Positions 27,786-34,008 of a stretch of 64,000 nucleotides of DNA are shown piece by piece (position 1 is the first letter of the stretch; each line of letters begins with the position of its first letter). The notes beneath the pieces were generated by a model. It was not told the origin of the DNA and did not search any database. It saw nothing but the letters and a program-made list of their open reading frames with translations. The DNA comes from Enterobacteriaceae bacterium RIT691 (GTDB taxonomy: Bacteria; Pseudomonadota; Gammaproteobacteria; Enterobacterales; Enterobacteriaceae): assembly GCA_009668205.1 (NCBI GenBank), contig WJYM01000006.1, positions 186,001 through 250,000 on the forward strand, given 5' to 3'. The translations under genes were made by a program, and so were the position numbers.

Positions 27786-27804
27786 ACGTGAAAATTATTC
27801 ACGT
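27786..27804. promoter_or_regulatory. Candidate MetR site
   Basis: ACGTGAAAATTATTCACGT is a perfect palindrome containing TGAA-N5-TTCA, the MetR consensus. It lies about 140 bp upstream of the methionine synthase-like gene, between it and the rhodanese gene. Confidence 0.6.
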
Positions 27805-27878
27805 TGGTTGTTCTCTTTCGGTAGCACGGTTAACCGTCATTGTTTTTACACCGTCAGCCGACTGAAAAACGCCAACGA

Positions 27879-28268
27879 TCAGGCAAATTCCAGCCCTTCA
27901 TCTGCCCATCCGGTGATCCCGCCAATCATGATTTTGACCGGTCGGCCAAGCTGTGCCAGTTTCAGCGCGGCACGATCGGCACCATTGCAGTGCGGGCCGG
28001 CACAGTACACAACAAACAGGGTGTCTGCTGGCCATTCTGCCATTCGGGCTGCCGTCATTAGGCGATGCGGAAGGTGTATCGCGCCAGGCAGATGACGCCG
28101 GTTAAACGCATCTGCACTGCCCACCACGTGCAGCAGGACAAAATCCTTCTCGTCTGCTGCCAGCGCGGCGTGAACGTCGGCGCAGTCGGTTTCGACGCTC
28201 AGACGATGTTGGAAATGACGAAGGGCAACGTCGGGTGTCGCAGCGGGAATGTCAGAAACGTAGCTCAT
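27879..28268 (-). CDS. Rhodanese-like sulfurtransferase
   Basis: A 129-residue single-domain rhodanese. The active-site loop is YCAGPHCNGADRA, with the first Cys of CAGPHCNG as the probable persulfide-forming residue. The ATG at 28268 follows AAAGGAG; an in-frame extension to 28316 lacks an SD. Single-domain rhodaneses of this kind accompany ftrA in related genomes, as here (ftrA is 1.1 kb away). Sulfur acceptor unknown. Confidence 0.87.
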   Translation of the reverse strand: MSYVSDIPAATPDVALRHFQHRLSVETDCADVHAALAADEKDFVLLHVVGSADAFNRRHLPGAIHLPHRLMTAARMAEWPADTLFVVYCAGPHCNGADRAALKLAQLGRPVKIMIGGITGWADEGLEFA

Positions 28269-28353
28269 GGAGGCTCCTTTGAGGGTGATTGCAGGAAAAA
28301 TCTTCCTGTTAATCAAACCATAAAGGCCACCCTCCCGCCGCCTGCTAACGTGC

Positions 28354-28387
28354 CAAAAAACGCCAGGATCGTGACAACCTGGCGTTG
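28354..28387 (-). terminator. Terminator of the periplasmic nucleosidase gene
   Basis: On the minus strand, AACGCCAGG, a 10-base loop, CCTGGCGTT and TTTT; 9-bp perfect stem directly after the nucleosidase stop. Confidence 0.9.
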
Positions 28388-28399
28388 GCAGGAAAAACC

Positions 28400-29245
28400 T
28401 TATTGCGACTTCAGTTTGGCAATATACGCTTTGACCACCTGGTAAACATAATCCTGACAGGCAAGGCCGGTGTTGGGATCATATTTGCCGTTGTTGGTGA
28501 TGTTGTTGGAGAGAATGCGGATACCGATAAACGGAATGTTGAACCCTGCCGCAATCTGCGCCGCAGAGGCGGTTTCCATCTCTTCGGCAGAGGTGTGGAA
28601 ACTGTTGTGGAAGAAGCTGATACGGTCAAGTTCGCTATCCCAGATATCCGCAGAGCCAATCACGCCTTCAACCACGTTGCCTTTGGTGTAGGTGCCTTTT
28701 ACGTCATTGGCTACCGCCAGAAGCTGAGCATCCGCCGGGAACTGGCGAATGGTGTGCGGATTTTTGTCTTCCCCTGCGCTGCCTTTTGACGCCAGCAGAT
28801 CCATAGGTTTCCACTGCGTTGAATCGCTGCCTTCGCCTTTCGCTTTATGCGGCGTCTTAAACGCGCCAAGGTTCACGGAATATTTTCCGATAACGATGTC
28901 GTAGACCTTCAGCGCCGGGTCGTGTCCGCCTGCCGTGCCCTGATTAATAATCGCCGCAGGTTTGAACTGCGTTGCCGCCATCGCGGTCGCGGCGGCCGAG
29001 TTAGACATGCCTTTTTGCGTTTCGGACACCACCACCGGATAGCCTTCAATCGTACCGCGCCAGAATCGCCAACCGCCGATCTGCTCTTCTTTTACGTCCT
29101 TAAGACGCTGAGCGAAATGTTCAGCCTCAATCGGCATGGCTCCCTGAACCACGATAGGTCCTTTTAGCGAATTCTGTGCGAAAGCTAAGGCAGGGAGTGC
29201 GATGCAGCAGGCGGTTACCGCCCGCAAAAATGTTTTTCCAGTCAT
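28400..29245 (-). CDS. Periplasmic nucleoside phosphorylase/nucleosidase (MTAN-like)
   Basis: A 281-residue member of the PNP/UDP phosphorylase superfamily closest to 5'-methylthioadenosine/S-adenosylhomocysteine nucleosidase, but with a signal peptide (LPALAFA, cleavage near residue 23), so it acts in the periplasm. Visible sites are the N-terminal GAMPIE (E. coli MTAN GAMEEE, Glu12), INQGTAGG, and EEMETASAAQIA (Glu174 region). The catalytic Asp of E. coli MTAN (ISD, Asp197) is replaced by Asn in ILSNNI, so cleavage chemistry or specificity may differ. A consensus PurR box lies just upstream and a terminator follows. Confidence 0.85.
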   Translation of the reverse strand: MTGKTFLRAVTACCIALPALAFAQNSLKGPIVVQGAMPIEAEHFAQRLKDVKEEQIGGWRFWRGTIEGYPVVVSETQKGMSNSAAATAMAATQFKPAAIINQGTAGGHDPALKVYDIVIGKYSVNLGAFKTPHKAKGEGSDSTQWKPMDLLASKGSAGEDKNPHTIRQFPADAQLLAVANDVKGTYTKGNVVEGVIGSADIWDSELDRISFFHNSFHTSAEEMETASAAQIAAGFNIPFIGIRILSNNITNNGKYDPNTGLACQDYVYQVVKAYIAKLKSQ

Positions 29246-29264
29246 GTTGAATCAATCCATCAGT

Positions 29265-29280
29265 ACGCAAACGTTTACTT
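29265..29280. promoter_or_regulatory. PurR box upstream of the periplasmic nucleosidase
   Basis: ACGCAAACGTTTACTT fits the PurR consensus ANGCAAACGTTTNCNT at every fixed position. It is 20 bp upstream of the nucleosidase start, a position that would block transcription when purine co-repressor is plentiful. Confidence 0.75.
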
Positions 29281-29430
29281 TAACTAAAACTCCTCATTAC
29301 CGATACGCTTTTTCGCGGCAAATGAACAGCCTGACTACTTTGCAGCCAACGGGCGAAATAACGTCAACTTGCGACGAACCTCGGCGGCGTGCTACCACTA
29401 CGTCATCTTCTTTTCTGAACCGTAGACACG

Positions 29431-30411
29431 ATGACCGACTCCGCTCCTTCTTCTCGCCCGCTGGTGGTGACGCTGGCCTATGACGGACTCTGCACCTTTG
29501 AATTTGGCATTGCGGTTGAGATTTTTGGCCTGCCGCGCCCTGAGCTGGGTGACAGCTGGTATCGCTTTGCGGTGGCGTCTGTCGACCCGGGTGAATTACG
29601 CGCAACGGGTGGGATCCGTGTCGTGGCGGATGGCGGTTTTGAACTGCTGGAGCAGGCCGATACGCTGCTCATTCCCGGCTGGCGTGGCGTGCAGACGCCG
29701 GTCCCGGAAGCACTTTGCGAAGCGCTTCGCGCCGCAAGCGCCCGAGGGTGTCGCATCCTCTCAATTTGCTCTGGGGTCTTTGTGCTGGCGGCGGCCGGGT
29801 TGCTCAACGGGAAAAAGGCCACGACGCACTGGCGCTATACCGACGAACTTCGTCAACGGTTCCCGGCTATCGAAGTTGTCGAGGACGTGCTGTATGTCGG
29901 TGAAGATCGTTTGCAAACCTCCGCAGGCAGCGCGGCGGGCATTGATTTGTGTCTTCACGTGGTCCGCAGCGACTTTGGCCTGGACATTGCCAATAGCGTG
30001 GCCCGACGATTAGTGATCCAACCACACCGTGACGGCAGCCAGACCCAGCAGATATCCCGCCCCGTTGCCCGCAGCCGGGAAAGCCAGCGCCTGGGGCAGC
30101 TGTTTGACTGGCTGCATGCGCATCTGCATGCCGCGCATACCCTGGAGTCGCTTTCCCAGCGGGTTGGCATGAGCCCACGTACCCTGCTGCGTCGTTTTCA
30201 GGAGGCTACCGGAATGACACCTGCCCGCTGGCTGCTGCTCGAAAGGCTGAAAGTCGCGCAGCATGCGCTAACCAGCACGCGTCTGAAGATAGAAGACATC
30301 GCCGCGCAGACCGGTTTTGGCAGCGCCAGCTCGCTTCGCCATCACTTTTTCCAGCAAACAGGGATGAGTCCTCAGCATTGGCGGAAGACGTTTACACCGC
30401 ACGGAGAATAA
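29431..30411 (+). CDS. ftrA: GlxA/FtrA-family transcriptional regulator
   Basis: A 326-residue regulator with an N-terminal DJ-1/PfpI-like domain (residues ~10-180, LVVTLAYDGLCTFEFGIAVE, CSGVFVLAAAGLL) and a C-terminal AraC HTH pair (TLESLSQRVGMSPRTLLRRF, IEDIAAQTGFGSASSLRHHF). It matches the FtrA family. It is divergent from the nucleosidase gene; the rhodanese beyond is its usual companion. Ligand and targets unknown. Confidence 0.88.
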   Translation: MTDSAPSSRPLVVTLAYDGLCTFEFGIAVEIFGLPRPELGDSWYRFAVASVDPGELRATGGIRVVADGGFELLEQADTLLIPGWRGVQTPVPEALCEALRAASARGCRILSICSGVFVLAAAGLLNGKKATTHWRYTDELRQRFPAIEVVEDVLYVGEDRLQTSAGSAAGIDLCLHVVRSDFGLDIANSVARRLVIQPHRDGSQTQQISRPVARSRESQRLGQLFDWLHAHLHAAHTLESLSQRVGMSPRTLLRRFQEATGMTPARWLLLERLKVAQHALTSTRLKIEDIAAQTGFGSASSLRHHFFQQTGMSPQHWRKTFTPHGE

Positions 30412-30429
30412 TTCACACAATTAATGCTT

Positions 30430-30453
30430 TGTTTAAGTTATGACCGATATACT
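30430..30453 (+). promoter_or_regulatory. Candidate PhoP-type promoter of mgtS
   Basis: TGTTTA (30430-30435) lies 12 bp before a -10 hexamer TATACT (30448-30453), the spacing seen for the proximal half of PhoP boxes. The distal half-site AATTAA is poor. E. coli mgtS is PhoPQ-controlled, which supports the reading. Confidence 0.45.
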
Positions 30454-30524
30454 GTCTTCATCGCGGCTAAAAGAGGTAAGTGAGGGTGATATCGCACAGT
30501 TCTAACTTTTAACGGAGGTTAATC

Positions 30525-30620
30525 ATGCTGGGAAATATGCATGTTTTTATCGCAGTATTGGGCATCATCCTGTTTTCAGGGTTCCTTGCTGCGTATTTCA
30601 GCCATAAATGGGATGACTAA
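30525..30620 (+). CDS. mgtS: Small membrane protein MgtS
   Basis: A 31-residue single-helix inner-membrane protein. The translation MLGNMHVFIAVLGIILFSGF and then the tail YFSHKWDD is nearly identical to E. coli MgtS (YneM), which protects the Mg2+ transporter MgtA from FtsH and also acts on PitA. SD AACGGAGG. It follows ftrA rather than ydeE, showing that the urt-to-ftrA block has been inserted, or lost elsewhere, at this junction. Confidence 0.95.
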   Translation: MLGNMHVFIAVLGIILFSGFLAAYFSHKWDD

Positions 30621-30648
30621 TGCACAGTGATAATCCCCCCCCCCTAAA

Positions 30649-30684
30649 CGGCCCCTTGCTGCATCGCGCACAAGGGGCTTTTTG
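30649..30684 (+). terminator. Terminator of mgtS
   Basis: GCCCCTTG, a 12-base loop, CAAGGGGC and TTTTT. A run of ten C (30635-30644) lies between the mgtS stop and this hairpin. Confidence 0.85.
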
Positions 30685-30798
30685 TTTAATCCGGTTAACG
30701 GTAAAAAAGGCAAAAAAAACCGCCAACAGGGTGGCGGTAAATGCTTGCATGGATAGATTTGTGTTTTGGTTAATCAGCAAATCCGGCCTTTCCGTGCC
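30660..30798. repeat. Direct repeat, left copy
   Basis: About 139 bp that recurs at 32253-32392 with only about nine base differences and one A-tract length change. It covers the distal arm of the mgtS terminator and the minus-strand terminator of a putative small RNA. The copies flank the effector/immunity cassette. Confidence 0.9.
30712..30738 (-). terminator. Minus-strand terminator of the candidate sRNA
   Basis: 7-bp perfect stem ACCGCCA/TGGCGGT, six-base loop, eight T on the minus strand. A second copy is at 32.3 kb. Confidence 0.85.
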
Positions 30799-30815
30799 AC
30801 TATATATGCTCTCGA
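30712..30815 (-). ncRNA. Candidate small RNA convergent with mgtS (mgrR position)
   Basis: On the minus strand a -10-like GATAAT (30822-30827) is followed about 100 nt later by a perfect intrinsic terminator: ACCGCCA, six-base loop, TGGCGGT, then eight T. No ORF lies between. In E. coli the PhoPQ-regulated sRNA MgrR is encoded beside mgtS; position and size fit, but I cannot confirm sequence identity. No good PhoP box is seen. The 3' 87 nt are duplicated at 32.3 kb. Confidence 0.5.
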
Positions 30816-30931
30816 ATCAATATTATCCCCGAATCTGCCCCCAAATTCGTTCTGATAATCGCCATAAATGAAAGGCATGCCCGTTCATCATTACCCACTT
30901 TTTACAACCGAATTACGCCTCATTTCATCCA

Positions 30932-31099
30932 TCACATAACCGGCAGATCATCAAATTCCCCTGTTAGCGCATCGTTCAAAGTGTGCGTGACGACGCCGCG
31001 AATGCAGTCGTCCAGTTCGTATTCTTCCGGATTGGGTATCCTGATGCTGGGGATGAAAAACCCATGATGTCCATCAATGCTGTATACACACAGCACCAT
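30932..31099 (-). CDS. Small hypothetical protein (55 aa)
   Basis: An unrecognised 55-residue acidic protein, beginning MVLCVYSIDGHHGFFIPSIR and rich in Asp/Glu in its second half (NPEEYELDD). AGGA precedes the ATG at close spacing and TATAAT lies just upstream. It is AT-richer than the flanking core genes and lies inside the repeat-bounded cassette, upstream of and divergent from the effector gene. No function can be assigned; it could be a regulator or adaptor of the effector module. Confidence 0.45.
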   Translation of the reverse strand: MVLCVYSIDGHHGFFIPSIRIPNPEEYELDDCIRGVVTHTLNDALTGEFDDLPVM

Positions 31100-31248
31100 A
31101 CAATCCTATTATAATGAACAAGAAACATTCACTAAAATAATTTAAGATGCTGATTTATTGCGTTTTTCTATGGCATTTATTGGTTAACGATCCTTTGTAA
31201 GATGGCGTAACTGTTATCTCCTACTCGTTATAGTTGCAGGGAATAGTT

Positions 31249-31617
31249 ATGAGTTGGAATAAGCACGTCGCAGCCACTTACGCACGACAACATGCCATGT
31301 CCTCATCACATAAAATGTGTGCAACTTATGTGCGCATGGCTTTAGAGGCCGGGGGCGTTAGGATCAGCGGTATTAACTTCGCAAAGGATTATGGACCAGC
31401 TCTGGAGCGTAACGGGTTTATTGCGTTGGGCCCCGGTCAGGCTGTCAGGGAGGGGGATATAGTCGTTATACAACCCTATGAGGGGGGAAATGCTGCCGGT
31501 CATATTGCGATCTATGACGGCAGCACCTGGTATTCAGACTTCAGGCAGATAGATATGTGGGCCGGTCCAGGATATCGGACCTATACACCGTCCCATAAAA
31601 TCTATCGGAGAGACTGA
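31249..31617 (+). CDS. Predicted peptidoglycan amidase effector (NlpC/P60- or BPSL0067-like)
   Basis: A 122-residue protein without a signal peptide. It has a papain-like dyad, Cys24 in HKMCATYVRMAL and His85 in AAGHIAIYDG, with the spacing of small NlpC/P60/CHAP-type amidases such as type VI secretion Tae effectors and the BPSL0067 family. A cytoplasmic cell-wall hydrolase fits a T6SS cargo delivered to a rival's periplasm. The next gene, a lipoprotein whose ATG directly follows this TGA, is the likely immunity protein. ATG at 31249 with GGGA upstream. No T6SS structural gene is in the window. Confidence 0.7.
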   Translation: MSWNKHVAATYARQHAMSSSHKMCATYVRMALEAGGVRISGINFAKDYGPALERNGFIALGPGQAVREGDIVVIQPYEGGNAAGHIAIYDGSTWYSDFRQIDMWAGPGYRTYTPSHKIYRRD

Positions 31618-32151
31618 ATGAGAGGCCTGTGCATAGCGCTTCTGATAACTGTAATTTCAGGGTGTTCAACCAGTCATGCTGATGATCCAACAGTAGTTCT
31701 AAAACAGTTCTATCAGCAATATTTAACAGCTTTCGCGACCTACGACATAGAACATCCAGAAGATTCGGCCATGGCTGATAACTCTTTTTTGAAACAAAAA
31801 TTTGCATCAAGAGATACGGAAGATCGTATCCAGAAAATATCATCACTTTATGAACAGGAAATCCTTGAGTCCGACTATTACACATACTCGCAAGACTATT
31901 TTATTGAATGGGTAAGCGCACTTAAGGTCGGAACAGCTAAATCATTCATGGGCGGCGTGGTTGTACCTGTCAGCATTGGCATTAATGACGGAAAATCACT
32001 GCAGTTGTCCGTGTTTATGCGACGTGAAAATGGTGCCTGGAAGATTTACCGCGTGAAGAATGAAACTGATAATTACGAGCAACCTATTTTTGATGCGGGA
32101 AGACTTACCGCTGCCATTAACCACACCAAAACCTCAGCTTCATTTAAATAA
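31618..32151 (+). CDS. Lipoprotein, probable immunity protein (DUF3828-like)
   Basis: A 177-residue protein with a lipoprotein signal (lipobox ISGC, Cys16) and a mature domain ending SVFMRRENGAWKIYRVKNE, the pattern of DUF3828-type proteins. Its ATG abuts the stop of the amidase gene, so the two are coupled. Periplasmic membrane anchoring is where an immunity protein against a wall amidase must act. The role is inferred from the pairing. AT-rich relative to the core genome. Confidence 0.65.
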   Translation: MRGLCIALLITVISGCSTSHADDPTVVLKQFYQQYLTAFATYDIEHPEDSAMADNSFLKQKFASRDTEDRIQKISSLYEQEILESDYYTYSQDYFIEWVSALKVGTAKSFMGGVVVPVSIGINDGKSLQLSVFMRRENGAWKIYRVKNETDNYEQPIFDAGRLTAAINHTKTSASFK

Positions 32152-32168
32152 TCCATGTCCTGTAATCT

Positions 32169-32208
32169 TTAGCCCGCAATTCCCCAGATTCTGCGGGCAT
32201 TTTTTTAG
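32169..32208 (+). terminator. Terminator of the effector/immunity operon
   Basis: GCCCGCA, a loop, TGCGGGC and then TTTTTTT, 18 bp after the immunity stop. Confidence 0.85.
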
Positions 32209-32252
32209 CCTTCCGTGGCAGAATGTCCTCTTCGTCAGCTGGCGATACGGCA

Positions 32253-32392
32253 TGCATCGCGCACAAGGGGCTTTTTGTTTAATGAGGCCAACGGTAAAAA
32301 AGGCAAAAAAAAACCGCCAACAGGGTGGCGGTAAATGCTTGCATGGATAGATTTGTGTTTTGGTTATTCAGCAAATCCGGCCTTTCCGTGCC
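32253..32392. repeat. Direct repeat, right copy
   Basis: Second copy of the 30660-30798 repeat, same orientation. It keeps the minus-strand terminator (nine T) but lacks the first arm of the mgtS terminator and the 5' 17 nt and promoter of the left sRNA copy; upstream sequence on the minus strand differs and holds TGTTTA at about 32444. Either copy could be the ancestral sRNA end. Confidence 0.88.
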
Positions 32393-32455
32393 CGATAAGC
32401 TTCATGCCCAAAAAGCTAGCATGACCATGTTCAATGAAGGCTAAACAAGGCGGGT
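32393..32455. other. Non-coding stretch right of the repeat
   Basis: Together with the repeat and terminator at 32169-32392 it makes a gap of about 300 bp without a plus-strand gene. It holds an inverted pair AGCTTCATGCCCAAAAAGCT-like sequence and possible minus-strand promoter elements feeding the right repeat copy. Nothing else is seen. Confidence 0.4.
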
Positions 32456-32611
32456 TTATCTTGTGCTCCCGCGCTTCCAGGCCTTTTTCGCCGGGCAACA
32501 GGCGGTCATGGATGCCCAGCGGCGTTCATTCCGGCTTTGTTGCAGATCCTGACCTTCGGGTTGGCTCTTCCAGCGTTTGATTCTGCGGGTTCCACTCGTG
32601 CATTTTTGCAT
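32456..32611 (-). CDS. Small hypothetical ORF (51 aa)
   Basis: An unrecognised basic ORF with a strong SD (CGGAGG, five-base spacing) and a TATACT element about 60 bp upstream. An overlapping second frame starting at 32603 (25 codons, MHEWNPQNQTLEEPT) has more protein-like composition, so either the annotated frame is wrong or an ancestral gene has shifted frame. No function is proposed. Confidence 0.3.
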   Translation of the reverse strand: MQKCTSGTRRIKRWKSQPEGQDLQQSRNERRWASMTACCPAKKAWKRGSTR

Positions 32612-32809
32612 TACTGCCTCCGTAAAAGTTGTTTCAATCCATTGTTTCAACGCGTTACGGTTTGAGTATACCTGCCCTTTTGCCGGGTTATGTCAGCGCA
32701 GGACAGGGAGTGTAAAGGCCATGAGACCTGACGCACATAAGCCAAAGGTGCACCGCGTCGCGTCCTGGCTTAATAACACTCTGCGGCTCACTTCCCTGTG
32801 TCGGCTATT

Positions 32810-33223
32810 TTAACGAACGACCACTCCCATTAATTTTCCTGAAGGTTGCAGTTCAAAATCAGCAATAAACCCTGCTTTCTTCCAGCGAGTCTGTTCCTCA
32901 TTCATCGGCTGCCATCCGGTGGCATTCATATAATCGACTGCCTGTCCCTGATATTTCCCGGCGATATTGGCGTCAATTTCTCGGGCAACTTCCTGTCCGG
33001 CAGAGGGATCTGCAGCGCCACTTCTGCGATATGCCTGTGAGGACGACTGTGCATTCTGTTTGCTGTTGTGCTTTGGATGACATGTTCCGTTAGCTTCACT
33101 AACTTGTGTGCAGCCCGAATGTTCAAGCTGTGCGCGATAGGCGTCACTGATGGCAGAAGCGGACTGAGAAAATATGCCCCCGGTAACGGCTACCAGCACT
33201 AAATAACGGCATTTCATTTTCAT
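32810..33223 (-). CDS. Secreted protein with CTQV-ANG-C motif
   Basis: An unrecognised 137-residue protein with a signal peptide (cleavage after QSASA, residue 24). After it comes SGCTQVSEANGTCHPKH, which the neighbouring lipoprotein shares as SECTQVDDANGRCGQKH, so the two Cys may form a disulfide. A low-complexity Gln/Ser linker leads to a C-terminal domain with WQPMNEEQTRWKKAGF. Twelve bp separate it from the lipoprotein gene; they look like one operon. No homologue is recognised. Confidence 0.6.
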   Translation of the reverse strand: MKMKCRYLVLVAVTGGIFSQSASAISDAYRAQLEHSGCTQVSEANGTCHPKHNSKQNAQSSSQAYRRSGAADPSAGQEVAREIDANIAGKYQGQAVDYMNATGWQPMNEEQTRWKKAGFIADFELQPSGKLMGVVVR

Positions 33224-33235
33224 TATTTATTCCCC

Positions 33236-33508
33236 TCAACGATACCAGCAGCGTGAGCCATTATCGGCCTGGCTGGCGTCAGGTATTTCCTGGCAGTCCG
33301 GCAGCGTCACCCCATCACGCGTGATCATTGAGGCATTCTGATGGTGATGGTGCTTCTGCCCACAACGCCCATTCGCGTCATCGACCTGCGTGCATTCTGA
33401 GGTTTCAGGTTCATTCTGGTACCCATCACGCCCTTCAGGCGCAATCACACAGCCGGACAAAGACACCATTGCCCCCATCATTGCTATCATCATTAAATAT
33501 TTTTTCAT
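33236..33508 (-). CDS. Small lipoprotein with CTQV-ANG-C motif
   Basis: A 90-residue lipoprotein (lipobox LSGC, Cys20). The mature part carries CTQVDDANGRCGQKHHHHQN, including four consecutive His, and a further Cys pair near the C-terminus (PDCQEI, SRCWYR). The shared motif with the next gene implies a common fold and possibly a joint function in the envelope. Not recognised in E. coli K-12. Confidence 0.6.
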   Translation of the reverse strand: MKKYLMMIAMMGAMVSLSGCVIAPEGRDGYQNEPETSECTQVDDANGRCGQKHHHHQNASMITRDGVTLPDCQEIPDASQADNGSRCWYR

Positions 33509-34008
33509 TTTATTATCACCCCGTCATTTATTAAAAGGACGAGTCTGTCAATCCATTATTCCTTATCAATGACGTCTATCCCTGCTCCCTAAGTCCAAAC
33601 CCGTCTTGTTAATTATCACCAGCGGATGGACGGCATCATATTCACTTCCGCAGCCAATGGACAGACCAGTTAGCCAGTGGAATATTGTTTTTTAATGCAA
33701 TGATATTAAAGGGGATTTAAACAAGCGCCGCGTGGTTGTTATTTCGCTGTATAAAACCTGTAGCCACACCATCGGAATTTACTTTAAGAAATTGTATAGG
33801 CAATCCGTTCACGGAGGCTGAAACTCAACAACTCATTCACTATTTCCGTTTTGCAGAGGGTGTTCAATTAAGTAAGAACCTGAATTCCGTTTTATTCAGG
33901 ATTAATCCTAACAATGCCAAAATACTTTGCAGCCTATTTAATATGTCATGACGAATAAAAAATGGCTCCGCAGAGCCCTGATAATATTTTGTCGTCTGCC
34001 TGCTGTTG
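33509..34008. other. Intergenic region downstream of dcp
   Basis: About 500 AT-rich bases. They contain the minus-strand promoter of the lipoprotein pair and an open frame (33721-33951, plus strand) with no ATG, only a TTG, and no SD; it could be the end of a decayed gene but I do not recognise it. No hairpin with a clear U tract. Confidence 0.4.

Noticed and set aside
32425-32450. PhoP box for the right repeat copy (TGTTTA-N5-CATTGA on the minus strand)
   Set aside because: Second half-site matches only three of six positions and the -10 that would follow is poor.
33721-33951. 71-codon plus-strand frame downstream of dcp
   Set aside because: No ATG, only a TTG without SD directly after an upstream stop; no family recognised. 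Kept only as a note in the intergenic entry.
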